A stretch of DNA of 60,000 nucleotides from Symsagittifera roscoffensis. Taxonomy: Eukaryota; Xenacoelomorpha; Acoela; Convolutidae. The position numbers were made by a program, and so were the translations under genes. Positions 21,318-32,140 of this stretch are shown piece by piece; the stretch's first letter is position 1, and each line of letters opens with the position of its first letter. The notes under the pieces are model-generated. The model was given only the letters and a program-made list of their open reading frames with translations, was not told the origin of the DNA and made no database searches. Location of the stretch: positions 17,361,613 to 17,421,612 of the forward strand of contig NC_087071.1 in NCBI RefSeq assembly GCF_963678635.1. The letters run 5' to 3'.

Positions 21318-21535
21318 TATCATGCGATCCTCTGTGACGTCGAGGTTATCGAAGTAAAAATGGAGCACTGTCCAAGACCAAATCCTTGTCCTTTAATTCC
21401 CCTGATATCAAGAATGCATCTGTTATAATCTTTGTTTAAAGGAAAACGAGGAACAACGCTAGGATATACACGCATCCCTGTTAAAAAAAGCCTGTAATAT
21501 GGCTCCTTAGCGTTATATGCAAGTCAGAATGGCTA

Positions 21536-22057
21536 CCCGGGTCGAGGTCCGCGGCTTGAAAAAAGACAGGCGCGACTCAAGTTGGTATTTCCAGACCGGC
21601 GCGACACCATATTGGCAATTCCAGACCGGCGCGAACGAAACTTGGCAATTGAAGACCCGCGTGACCAAGAAACCACCACGACCGGCGCGACGCAAAACAC
21701 CGTTGGAACCGGCGCGGCCTAAAGTAATGGCGCGACCGGCGCGACTGAAAATAAACTGCCGCGACATAAGAAAAGACTTGGACGGCGCGACTTAAGAAAA
21801 GACTAACGGCGCAACTTACGGAAAAGACAGACGGCGCGACTTAAGAAAAGACTGACGGAGCGACTTAAGAAAAGACATAAGCGGCGCGAATTAAGAAAAG
21901 ACGTAAGCGGCGCGACTTAAGGAAAGACTGAAGGCGCGACTTAAAAAAAGACTGACGGTGCGACTTAAGCCCGCGGCGCGCCTACGAAATCCAGTCCGAA
22001 AATGGCATGCGGCGCGACTTGCAAAGTCTTTTCTTAAGTCGCAGACCTCGACCCGGG
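21536..22057. mobile_element. GC-rich foldback element with an internal minisatellite
   Basis: The terminal inverted repeats CCCGGGTCGAGGTC (21536-21549) and GACCTCGACCCGGG (22044-22057) are perfect. Between them lies a CpG-rich interior: several GACCGGCGCGAC variants, then about eight tandem units of 24-26 bp (GACGGCGCGACTTAAGAAAA), and near the right end one unit in opposite orientation (TCTTTTCTTAAGTCG). Open frames on both strands (21517-21795, 21513-21767) are by-products of the repeat. Its composition is very unlike the AT-rich surroundings. No transposase is seen, so it would be non-autonomous. Confidence 0.8.
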
Positions 22058-22184
22058 AATTTTTGAACACAGAAACAACAAGACTGCACATATTAGGACA
22101 AAACCCTGATTATTTCGATTATGAAACCCTGATTATTACAAAACCCTGATTATTACAAACCCTGATTATGCATTTTAATTTCAA

Positions 22185-23694
22185 GTCTGCAGACTGCCTT
22201 TTAAGGACTAAGGAGCTGCCTTCGGTTTAGAAAAACCAAATTTAAAAAATATATAAATGATTTTTTTAAAAGCCGAGATTTTTTTAATCATCCCTACACG
22301 CCATATGAAAAACAAAATGATACATTTTGCTCCTAGTAATATAGCAATTACTGCTTTGACCAATTTAGAACGATTTCTAAGACGGATTAAGTCTCCGCTT
22401 ACGCGTTAATAGCGCAAAATATATGGCGCGTTAAATTTCTCAAATTGGCCAAACTGGCAATTTTTAAACCCCCATAACTTTAAGAAAAATAAACCCACGT
22501 AATTTTTATTTAATTTGAGCGTGAGACAGCAATACTTTCCAGATGATATAAAAAAAATTCCGTCAAAAGTAGCTAGTTAAAATGTCGGATTTTGTCAGAA
22601 GAAATAAAAACCACCACGAGCACAATTATTCCGTCACTTTCTTTGAAAGTGGGAATAACACTGCTCATATCAAGGCGAAGTACTGTAAGTTCCGACAGCA
22701 TTTTAATTGCTATGGAGTAGTTTAAAAGAAAATATTTGATGAAATTAATTTAAGAAATCGAAATTTCATTTTTTTTTGAAAATTATCCCCGCAGACGCTA
22801 TGTGAAGTACAAATTGATATATTTTGCATACAGCACAGTATTAAATAGACCAAAGAGCATGCCTCAATCCCATTTGAAACGATTTCTTAGACGGATTAAA
22901 TCTCCGGTTACGCTTTAACAGCTTGAAACATATCGCGCGTTAATTATCCCAAAATGGTCAAATTGGCAATCTATAAACCCTCATAACTTTATGAAAAAAC
23001 AGGTAAAATATACACTTTTTTAATTGAGCTCAGGGCAACAGTATCTTTCGGCCGATAAAAAAAATTCTGCCAAAAATGGCTATTTAAAAAGTCGAAGTTT
23101 TTTATTCTTCAGACAATTTTCTGAAGAAAAAACCACCCCGAGCACAAATATTCCGCCATTTTCACAAAAATAAAAAAAGAGATCTTATTGCTAAAATTTT
23201 AACAATAATGCTCGTACCAAGGTGAAGCACTGAATGTTCCGACTTCTTTTTAAGGTTTATGGAGCAACAATAATATTAAAAAGTTAAATGTAATAAAACA
23301 AAATTAAACTTTTTTTCTCTAAAATTTGAAGTTTTTTCTTGAAAAATCATCATCCCACACGCCATATAAAGCACAAAAGGATAGATTTTGTGCCTTGTAA
23401 CAAATCAATTATGGCAAATAAGCTTCTTTCAACCAATTTGGAACGATTTCTAAGACGGATTAACTCTCCGCTTACGCGTTAGTCCCAAATTGGCCAAAAT
23501 GGTCATTTTTAAGCCCGCATAACCTGACAAAAAATGATCACAGGTGAAATATTTTTTTAAATTTGAGCTCAGGACAACAATACTTTTCCAATGATATTTT
23601 AAAAATTTCGTCAAAAATGGCTAGTTAAAAAGTCGAAATTTGAGAAGCACCCCGAGCACAAATATTCCGTTAGTTTCGTATCGAAAGTCGGAAC
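22185..23694 (+). repeat. Three head-to-tail copies of repeat family A
   Basis: The copies lie at about 22185-22655, 22661-23170 and 23209-23694, all in plus orientation. Each has the GTTCCGAC-type left end (degraded in the first), the CTCCGCTTACGCGTTA or similar core, the AAATTGGCCAAA block and the AAAAGTCG, CCCCGAGCACAA, ATTCCGT right side. The first ends in AAAGTGGGAAT and the third in AAAGTCGGAAC. Just upstream, 22095-22165 has short tandem AAACCCTGATTATTAC units. Confidence 0.8.
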
Positions 23695-23699
23695 AATAA

Positions 23700-24175
23700 C
23701 CATAAATAAGTGAGGTTCAACCATAGAAGTCTAGTAGTCTGCATGTTTCTTAGAAGATTCTGTGGGTAGGGATGCAATACTTCTTTTTCATTGTTTTTTT
23801 TCTTCTTCAAGAAATTACGCGGCGATTAGAAAGAGAGTTACCAAAGTTTCATTGCACGTTTATTACCTAGAGTTCTCCCAACTACTAAAGCTGGAATATA
23901 GTTAGATACACTAATAATTCGATGCAGCTGCATTTGATATATACAGTGCATTTGATATAAGACATATTCTAAGGGCTTTTCTTATTTCCTAAGGGCATTT
24001 CGTATTTCTGCATCGTAAGTTATCATAACTTGCAAGTTTTTTCGAACTACTTTTTTTTCAACCATTGATTGAAGAGGCATTTTTTTGGTTCAGTAAAAAT
24101 TATTGCATTGTTTTGGTATTCATTTTTATTGGTAAGTCAAAAAAATCAGGACAAAGTGCATGAAGATTTTGGACT
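23700..24175. other. Upstream region of the Kunitz-like gene
   Basis: AT-rich sequence with short direct repeats: GCATTTGATATA occurs twice near 23930-23960, and AAGGGC.TTTC.TATTTC twice near 23970-24010. No clear promoter element can be assigned. Confidence 0.4.
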
Positions 24176-24574
24176 ATGCTGATTTTATATTCAACGACGC
24201 TTAGTTTAATTTTCATCATTACAAAATTGAACCCAATTTTAGCTCGGAAAATGATTAATGAGCCATGTACTTACACAGGAATCATACATAGATGTGAACA
24301 GCTAACGAACAAACACTGGGCATACGACGAGAAACTAGATCAATGTCTGGAAGTAAGCTGTCCAAAACCAGAACGAAAAAACCTTTACAGTTCTTACAGC
24401 AACTGTGCTAGCACGTGTAAAGGAAATTTTCGTGGATCCTTAGCTGGAACAACCTATGAACCATTTGACAAAATTGATTTGACGTCGGTGTCTCTAAATT
24501 CGATAAAACTTACTTTTCAATTGTGTTTTTCGACTATATTCGTCACAAATACAGTATTGAATTGTATCATCTGA
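24176..24574 (+). CDS. Small secreted protein with a Kunitz-like cysteine pattern
   Basis: A 132-codon frame with an ATG start. Residues 1-24 form a hydrophobic signal peptide (LILYSTTLSLIFIITKL). Six cysteines follow between residues ~31 and ~81: CTYTGIIHRC (eight residues between, as in Kunitz domains), 16 residues containing WAYD, C, four residues, C, 14 residues containing NLYSSYSN, then C-AST-C (three residues, as in Kunitz domains). The spacing C8C16C4C14C3C differs from the classical C8C15C7C12C3C in the middle, so this is a divergent or decayed Kunitz-type (BPTI) fold, if it is one. Such domains usually inhibit serine proteases; whether this one does is unknown. The C-terminus is hydrophobic (IKLTFQLCFSTIFV) and could be a membrane or GPI segment, or read-through of an unrecognised intron. 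No close gene neighbour is seen. Confidence 0.6.
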   Translation: MLILYSTTLSLIFIITKLNPILARKMINEPCTYTGIIHRCEQLTNKHWAYDEKLDQCLEVSCPKPERKNLYSSYSNCASTCKGNFRGSLAGTTYEPFDKIDLTSVSLNSIKLTFQLCFSTIFVTNTVLNCII

Positions 24575-24599
24575 GTTGTATGTTTTGATTCTCAAGAAT

Positions 24600-25230
24600 T
24601 TTTGTCAAGTTGATCCACAAAAATGATTATTTAAAAAAATGTATAATTCAATTATTTAATCATAACTTTTTAGACTTTTTAGAATCCAGATTGTCAGGAC
24701 ATTGAAGCAAAAGGTTATACACATGAGTTTCATCTTTTCTTAGAAAGTTATACCGCAAGAGAAAAATCAATAGCTGTTAAACGCTCAATTGTTATTTTTT
24801 GTTTTGTTTCCGTCAAGAAGGGCAACTTTAAGATTACAGTCATGAAGTGGAAAATGTTTTTTTTTATCTAGTAGATGTGAGTATCTAGCAAGTTTCCGGA
24901 TATGAAATCACGATTTGATACTATTTGGTATTGGAGATACTTTCAACCTTTGTAGAAAGTGTTAAACTCGGAAAACAAATTATTAGTTTTGGTCCAAGTT
25001 CCATTTGTTGAAAAAGGAACAGATATTTTCAACAAATCAGTCAATTTCGAGTTCCAGTAATAAACTCTTCAAAAGGTGCCCGATTTCATTTTTCCTGAAA
25101 AACAAGAGCTGTACATGCGCATAAATAAATGAAATTTAGATAAACACGAAAACAACATAGGCAGCAAATTTTAGAAAAGAAACAATGAAATCAAGAAAAC
25201 ACAAAAAAGATTGCCTGTTTTTTGAAAAAC
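24600..25230. other. Gene-free stretch
   Basis: I see no gene, repeat or structure here beyond AT-rich sequence. Confidence 0.5.
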
Positions 25231-25540
25231 TTCTATTGTTGAAATTCAAAAAAAAAGTAAAAATGCACTTAGGTTTCTTTGAATTTCAAGAAAAATTTAT
25301 GAATGGCTTTTATCTATAGTATTTTCACAGTTTGACAAAATTGTAGTGTTCAGTAATTTTTTTTTGCTGGGAATTTTAAAAATTGAGTTCTACTTTTGTA
25401 ACTGGAGAAGAAATTTTGCTTGCCTTTTAGCAAATGAACTTGAATTGAACTCAAAAAGTGCACATGCATCTAAAGGCATTCAAAAATGCATTAAAACATT
25501 GAATGCACTTTCTGTATACATAAAAGCGTTTTAAGATTTT
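25230..25540. repeat. Dispersed repeat, relatives at 51355-51680 and 54915-55050
   Basis: Shared landmarks in order are TTTGAATTTCA, TTTGCTGGGAATTTTAAAAATTG, CTTTTGTAACT.GA, GAATTGAACTCAAAAAGTGCA and TCTAAA. The 51.4-kb copy is similar in length; the 54.9-kb copy is partial. A 62-codon frame at 25346-25534 lies inside and is not called. Confidence 0.6.
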
Positions 25541-25961
25541 ACTATAGGCAGTAACAGCAACGTCAATGATTTCAATGTTTTTTTTTTGGCATTTATGTCC
25601 ACAGAGTTTGACTAAAAAGTTCGTTCAAGTTCAAATGAAAAATTTAAAGTCCTGTATTCTGCCGATAAAATGAATTTTCAAAAACTGTAGCATAACTGAA
25701 GAAAATTGATATTGTCACGGTTGTTTTTATAACAAAACGATCAGAAGTTGTGCAACAAAATATCGCTGTTCTGGATATTCTGTTTAGCCAACACTTCGAT
25801 ATATTTTGTTTTTCCTCGTAGACGCAAAGTTTGAAAAGTTTTTCTTTTATAAAAAAAATGAACTTAGTCAGATCTAAACAATTTTTGACCGGTAGGTTTG
25901 TTAAGTAAATTCAATAAAAGTTTTGAAAAATCATTCATCTCCGAAAGATTGAAATTAAGTT

Positions 25962-26290
25962 TTGACGCCCGAACAGTTTGGTTTTTGGCAAAGTATTTCC
26001 CGTTTACATGTTATTACATCAGCTGCGGTGCAAAAATCTGAGTTTTCCGATTTTGTCGATGTTAAGAAGGCTTTTGAGACAATTGATAATTCAATTTTAC
26101 TATTCGCGCTAAGTCAGTACGGGTTCACGGAGAAAAAGCAATTGATTACTAAAATTAGATCTAAGCAATCGGATACAGTATCTAAAAAGTATGGATGAAA
26201 ATTGTCAGTTGGAGGATATCAGTTTTGGACTCTCAAAGATCCGTTTTCGGTCAACTGTGTTTTAAATTAATAACAATGGCATGCCAAAGC
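25962..26290 (+). pseudogene. Non-LTR retrotransposon (LINE) reverse-transcriptase fragment
   Basis: The reading frame gives PEQFGFWQS followed by DVKKAFETIDNSILL and LSQYGF. This is the conserved block leading into RT motif A of Jockey/CR1-like LINEs (normally an FGFR start, then F-D-KKAFDTVDH). Downstream, after a frame shift, a degraded PQGS-like block (SQRSVFGQLCF) marks motif B. The remainder is missing or unrecognisable, so it is a dead 5'-truncated or internal fragment. Confidence 0.75.
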
Positions 26291-26699
26291 AAGTAAGCTA
26301 ATGCTCAATTTTTTTTTGTTATATTCGTGAAATAACTGGCAGTAAAAGTTGATAAAAAGCTCGCGTTAAATCAACACATACATCATGATTGTTGAAAAAT
26401 TCCTGAAAAAAATGGAAATACTTATAGTAAGAATTTCTTTAAAGAAATTCACATTGAGGTACATCAGTTTCTTATTCGCACAAAAATTTTTTAATGCAAA
26501 AGAGAAGTCGTTGCTTACATTTTTCCTGTGCGAATTTGACCATCTAATGGAAAAAATCTTGGACTATTATATTAAGACTTTTTTGAATGTTTTTGGACAT
26601 GATTTTGAGAGAATTAATATAACTTACTTAAGTCAATTAATTAATTGTAGCCCGTATCCAGGGAATTTTCTGTTGAAGAACTGAATATCTCTTGGTTTA

Positions 26700-27845
26700 C
26701 ATAAGCTGATTATCAGATCTGAAATACTTTTTTTAGATCTTGATTAGAATTTGAATATTTCAGATGTTAAATTTGGATCTGAAATTGAAAACTTCAGATC
26801 CAAAATAATCTTGAAAAACAAATTTCCGATCTGTTGAATTGTATTTTATGCATTTCCAGCAAATTATTGAGTTTTATTTTTCGATGTTTCTGCAATACAC
26901 AATTATGTTTAGGTTAACTAGCGGTAGAAAAACTAGAATAACTTCACAAAAAGTTTTTTCTAAGTAAATTTCTTGTTCATCTGTATAAAATTTTTTTCAA
27001 AAACTGTTAGAACACCTATCAATTTTTTGATTCTCATGCGCTACATATGCGTTTTCAGTGTTCATCTCATGCTTGAGGAAACATTTTTTGAGAGTCTCTT
27101 CGTTGACACTTTGCTGAGTACCTGCTAGTAGCTAGCAGAAGCTACCAAATAGTTCAGTATCAAAAATGGCAACAAGACTGCTTGTATCAAGGCAAAGCCC
27201 TGAATGCTCCGTCTGCCTTCTAATGTCTATGGAGCAGTAATTGCATAAAAAAATTAAAAATAAATTAAACTATTTTTTTTAATTTGAGATTTTCTATAAA
27301 ATCATTACTCCACACACCATATAAAGAACAAAGTGAGAGATTTCGCTCCTAATAAGAAATCACTCAAGGCAAATAAGCTTCCCTGAATCAATTTGGAACA
27401 ATTTCTACAATTAATTTCCGCCTTACGCGTTAATCGCTCGAAATATATCGCTCGTTAATTGTCCCAATTTAGCCAGAACGGCAATTAAAACCCCCATAAC
27501 ATTACGAGAAATGATCACAGGTGAAATACATTTTCAAATTTAAGCTCAAGACAACAATACCTTCTCCTTCTGAATTATTTTTTGAAATTAAGGTCAAAAT
27601 AGCTAGTAGAAAAGTCGAATTCTGTCAGAAAAAAAAACCCATCCCGAGCGCAAATATCCGTTACCTTCGTTACGAAAAATGGAACAAAAATCGTGTCAGA
27701 ATCATTGATTTTTGAGATCTGAAATAACTCATTCCTAGAGGTACCCAAGCCTTATTTTAACATTTCACAACACATTTCAGATCTGAAATTTAGATCTGAA
27801 AAAAAAATCAGATCTGAATTCGAACATTTACTAAGTACGAGAGAT
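26700..27845. repeat. AGATCTGAAAT repeat, interrupted by a family A insertion
   Basis: Clusters of AGATCTGAAAT variants lie at 26716-26835 and 27712-27815. The 27-base GTACCTGCTAGTAGCTAGCA block found at 4546 recurs at 27118. A family A copy (27177-27685) sits between the halves, so family A inserted into this older repeat. Open frames at 26385-26684 and 27521-27715 have no protein features. Confidence 0.55.
27177..27685 (+). repeat. Repeat family A, nested copy
   Basis: Starts CTTGTATCAAGGCAAAGCCCTGAATGCTCCG and ends CGTTACGAAAAATGGAAC, with core CGCCTTACGCGTTAATCGC and TCGTTAATTGTCCCAATTTAGCC between. Confidence 0.8.
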
Positions 27846-28010
27846 CAACTTGTGCTCACAGCTGAAAGTTGTGAAGCTCTAAGCCGGCTAGATAAAACTG
27901 TTCATTACAATCGGTCGGCATTATACTGCTCAAGTTTAACCAATTTTTTGTCAAAAAACAACCTCCTTTTTCCGGGCGACATGAAAGAAATGAAAAAATG
28001 TATTTTACAC

Positions 28011-28435
28011 CAGGGGTGATCTAGGATTTTCTCGAGGGGGGGGGGGCTTATTTTCAAAAAAAAAATCGAAAATTTTGTCAACATTTTTTTTAGGTCGACC
28101 AATTTGATTTTCCGAGCTCTCTCAAAGTAGTATAAACACCCTGGTTTGGCTTGTATTCTGCACCGCAGGCGAACTTTTGTTAAGAAAACAGGCCAAAAAA
28201 AGCGTTTTTAGGCCAGTTTTGGAAACTTTCGACCAAAAAGTTGCGTGTTTTCGGTGCGCGCTCCCCCTCAAAATTAGTATATAGCGATTAGAAAATTTTT
28301 GGGTTACGTCAGCCAAAATGTATATCTTAAAATAGCTCAAAGGGGGACCCTTTGGGTCGGCAGGGGGTAGAATCCCTGATCGCCACCCCAGAAATCCGCC
28401 TCCCCCCTCTAATTCCGCCCCTAAATCCGCCCCTG
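28011..28435. mobile_element. hAT-superfamily MITE with 8-bp target-site duplication
   Basis: The element is 425 bp. The ends are CAGGGGTGATCTAGG and, on the opposite strand, CAGGGGCGGATTTAGG. It is flanked by TTTTACAC (28003-28010 and 28436-28443), a perfect 8-bp target duplication. CAGGG termini with 8-bp duplications are the hallmark of hAT elements. No transposase is encoded. The interior carries GCGCGCTCCCCCTCAAAATT, AGTATATAGCG and TTTGGGTCGGCAGGGGGTAG, shared with the relics at 20728 and 36185. Confidence 0.9.
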
Positions 28436-28570
28436 TTTTACACACAGTTATAACACTAGAAAACGCATTTTATTTCAGGTTAAATTGGACTCCTCAAATC
28501 TTTATGAGTGATGGTATTTTTCGCCTTTTCTTTTCTTTTTCTTTCTCCTCAACTTATTTTGTAGAGATCT

Positions 28571-28734
28571 TTCCATGTTGCGAATCCTCGTGGCGCCTTG
28601 AGGCCCGTGAGTTTGATCCCTGTGAGTTTGTTCTTTGACTGCTGTTAGTAAATGTACTTTCTAACAATTAGAAGTTCAAAAAATTTCTTGCAACCGACGT
28701 AAATTCATAACACTGAATTCTCAAAGGATTTCTG
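28571..28734. repeat. 165-bp segment also present at 34506-34660
   Basis: GCGAATCCTCGTGGCGCCTT, TTTGATCCCTGTGAGTTTGT, CTTTGACTGCTGTTA and CTTTCTAACAATTAGAAGTT are shared with 34506-34660. In both places the segment directly abuts a minus-oriented family A copy. TGGCGCCTTGAGG and GTTTGATCCC faintly resemble pol III A and B boxes but are too close together for a clear tRNA-derived SINE. Confidence 0.65.
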
Positions 28735-29264
28735 TTGTGACTTTTGATACGAAAGTAACGGAATATTTGTGCACGGGTGGGTTTTTTCTTCAGACAAATT
28801 TTGACTTTTTAACTAGCCATTTTCGACGAATTTTTTTAATCATTCGAAAGGTATTGTTGTCCAGAGCTCAAATTTGAAAGGATATTTCACCTGTCATCAT
28901 TTCTCGTAAAGTTATGAAGGTTTAAAGATTGCGATTTTGGCCATTTTGACCAATTTGGGACAATTAACGCGCGATATAATTCGCGCTATTAACGCGTAAG
29001 CAGAGATTTAATCCGTCTTAGAAATCGTTTCAAATTGGTTGAAAGAAGCTTTTTTGCCAAAATTGATGTGATACAAGGAGCAAAATCTAATCTTTTGTTC
29101 TGTATATGATGTGTGGAGGGATGATTTTAATAAAACATTTCACTTTTTAGAAAAAAAAATTCATTATTTTTTTTATAAGTTCAATTTTTTTAAATGTTTT
29201 TTACTGCTCCATAAACCTTAAAAGGCAGTCGGAACATCCAGGGCTTCGCCCTGATACGAGCAGT
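28735..29264 (-). repeat. Repeat family A, copy
   Basis: Minus orientation: GTGACTTTTGATACGAAAGTAACGGAATATTTG at the left, AATTAACGCGCGATATAATTCGCGC and ATTAACGCGTAAGCAGAGAT in the core, and GGCAGTCGGAACATCCAGGGCTTCGCCCTG at the right. The terminal hairpin CAGGGC-TTC-GCCCTG is intact here. Confidence 0.85.
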
Positions 29265-29571
29265 CTGGTTAAAACTTTTAAAAAAGATTATTAAAACACG
29301 GAATAGAAAAGAGATTTTTACCAAAGGTTAGGCTTCAATCTACTTTCTATCGAGGCAAAAGAACATCAAAACTCAATGCCACTCTCCTTTATGTGATTTC
29401 AAACTATAGGGATTGCGAATCGCTTTTATCATTTAAGTATTAGATGCAGGATTATTGCTTTTCAACTGTTTAGAAGTTTGTTTTTAGAAGCTTAAGCAAA
29501 GATTACTGAAGTAATAATTGAGATATTTCAGTTTTAGCGAAAACTTGAAGAAAACGATCGAAGATTTCTGC

Positions 29572-30006
29572 TCTCGGTGTTTGTTTTTCCAGAGCAATTT
29601 TCATTTTTTAACTAATAATTTTAGCTGATTTTTTCAAAGCATCTGAAAAGCATTGTGTTTCTAAGTTCAAACATAAAAACACATTTCGACATGGGTAATT
29701 TTCGTAAAGCCACGAGGGTTTCAATATTGCCAATTTGGCTAACTTGAGACATTTAAGATCTGTTAACGCGTAAGCTGTGCTTAAGTCCAAAATTGAAATT
29801 ATTCCAAATTGATTTAAGGCATGCTTTTAAGTGTATTGCGTACTTTGTTATATGAATTTTATATCGCTTTCTTCTTTACATAGAGTGAGGATGACGAATT
29901 TAGAAACTTAATTTTTTATTTTTTGTTGAAATTTCTTCCATTTTTAAAAACTACTAAAAAAACCCTAAAAAGCAGTGGGGACGTTCAGGGCTTCGCACAG
30001 AATCGA
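29572..30006 (-). repeat. Repeat family A, degraded copy
   Basis: Recognisable by TTTTTAACTAATAATTTTAGC, TGTTAACGCGTAAGC and AAAAGCAGTGGGGACGTTCAGGGCTTCGC. Confidence 0.6.
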
Positions 30007-31735
30007 GAATTTTTGTTCTAAATTATTCATGACCCAGCGATAAGAAAGAACTTTCGCTAGTACAATACAGAAGAAACTTTTACGTTATGGTTGAACTCGG
30101 TTCGTGAGATTTCACGAAGCAATTAAAATTATAATTTGTTTCAGCTGAAAGTGTTGAACTATTGAGACATTTTTCATTTTTAAACAACTGAAGCAGTTTT
30201 TAGGACGAAAAAATTTCAATATCAATTTTTTGTATCACGACTAAGTGCAACCCAAAAAAGAAATATTTTTAATTGCAACTTCCTTTTTTTTTTAAATTTT
30301 AAAGTTTTTTTTCAAGAATTCACGACCCTTCATTGTTTTTTCTTTAAAAAGCAAAAGTTTTACTTAACAGCGAAGACAGTTGTATTAGAGGTGGGGTTAA
30401 TTGTTCCATTGTTTTGAATTTTAGATGATTTTGGGCAATTTATGTAAGTTTTGAAAATAATATCTGTGGTTGTACACAGAGACAACGAAAAAATTTTTTT
30501 TTCCAATGAGTTGAGCTTCAACTTCTTATGGAATTTTGATAGCTTGTCACTTGAAATTGGACTGGTTTGAAAAAAGAAGCTGCCATTCATGATTATTCCG
30601 ACAGCCTCATAAGATTACTGATGAACATTTATGAAACATTATTTAAAATTTCACTGACTTTGCAAAATTTGGATGTTTTTTTGCTTAAAAATTTGCACCA
30701 TAATCCACGTAGTCGAAACTTTGAATAATGACAGCAAGACAGCATATAAGTCTCATTTTGACAGCCTGCAAAAATCATCTCGACAGCCAACTTGATAAGC
30801 TAACACACTCGCTCCGACATAGGACTAAGCAGAGGGACACCCCGCATATATAAGTTTCTAAGTTTTTATACGTAATTTGATAGTACGCTGAATAATGAAT
30901 AAAAAAAAGCGAGTGATTATCAAAACTAAGATTGAAATTTCTTGAGGATTTCTTTCTAGAAAAAATTGTCTGTCAGTTTTCAACGTATAGATGACCTGCA
31001 AACTCAAGAAAACTCAAGAAAAAAACAAGATTTCGAGCTCTTTTTAAGAAAACTAGAGCTTAATCGGTATAAGTCTTATTCTTCTGGTAATTCTGAAAAC
31101 TAAATTCCTTTTTTAAAGTAAGTCGATCAAATTTTTGGTGACATTTACACTTTTGTCTTTCAATATAGGAGCTCGCCTTCTTAAAAAAAAGTGAAGTAAC
31201 CTGGAAAATTTAAACTGCGAAACATCTATCACTTTCGGGCAAGAATATCCCCCCCCCCCCCCACAAAAATTGTGATGATCTATACAAAAATCTTCACTAC
31301 GTTCCGCGACTATTATCCAAGTTTTCGTTGCAGTCTAATAAGACCAGCGTCAGTTTTAATAACAATCAATTCTGAGCCAGAATATTTTGTGGCTTAAGCG
31401 ATGATAGAAGGACCAGTTGCGCTTTAATAGCCCAAAATTGACACAACCTACAAATAGCAAAACCCAAAATTTCACTAACTTACTAAATTACTAATTTACC
31501 TAATTATTTTAACACATTATATATCTGAAAAACAATCTGCTTTTGAACTTAAAAACGTCAAACAAGGTCTATGTCAAAAAGTTTTTTGTTCCTAGAGTTC
31601 TGTTTGCCTTATGACCCCTAATCCAAATCCTCCATTTCGATTTTTTAGCCGTTGTTGATATTCCGGCAGCTTTGAAAGCTTTCTGGTCTTTTCCTGAGTT
31701 TTGTATTTATATCTTTACATAAAAAGCTGCAAAAC
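30007..31735. other. Gene-free stretch with a poly-C run
   Basis: No gene is visible. A 76-codon minus-strand frame at 30360-30590 is featureless. A C-run lies at about 31249-31262. The sentence-like block AAACTAGAGCTTAATCGGTATAAG near 31064 recurs at 32490. Confidence 0.5.
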
Positions 31736-31739
31736 ATTT

Positions 31740-31885
31740 TTTGATTGATTTTGATTGAAAATTATTGAGGTATGCCAGTTTTATCTGATCTGAGACGAGA
31801 GTTGATTCTTTTTTTAAAATCTTTTCCGATAAAGGCATGATCGCTTTCAAAGTTTCAACCTCAAAGTGATTCAGCTGTCACTTCC
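31740..31885. repeat. Short dispersed repeat, partner at 33095-33225
   Basis: Shared blocks are TATG.CAGTTTTATCT, ATCTGAGA.GAGAGTTGATTCTTTTT, TTTCCGATAAAGG, TGATCGCTTT and CTCAAAGTGATT followed by AGCTGTCACTT, in the same orientation. Confidence 0.7.
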
Positions 31886-32140
31886 CGGGATGACCGAAAC
31901 TTCTTATCATACAATTCCATACGTACAGAAATTTGTATGAAATCCCTATGATAAACATTTTTCCATAAATGAAAATTGTATGATAGGTGTTTTTCCATAA
32001 ACCAAAAAATTTGATTTTTTTTCTAAATATAGTTTCTGAAATTTTTTTTGTTGTGTTTGCAACTGAACACAAGTGACAAAGACCTTGGTTACTCAAAGCA
32101 CCAAAAGTTGGACGGTCTTTGCATTCACAATGCATAGAAA
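31880..32140 (-). repeat. Dispersed repeat, inverted partner of 11820-12070
   Basis: In reverse complement it shares GTAACCAAGGT, CACTTGTGTTC, the AAATCA and TTTATGGAAAAA blocks and CATACAATT. The 85-codon minus-strand frame at 31878-32135 is part of the repeat. Confidence 0.6.

Noticed and set aside
21513-21795. Overlapping Arg-rich open frames on both strands
   Set aside because: They arise from the CpG-rich minisatellite of the foldback element and do not continue beyond it.
28571-28640. tRNA-derived SINE head
   Set aside because: A- and B-box-like words are weak and too close together; kept only as a shared repeat segment.
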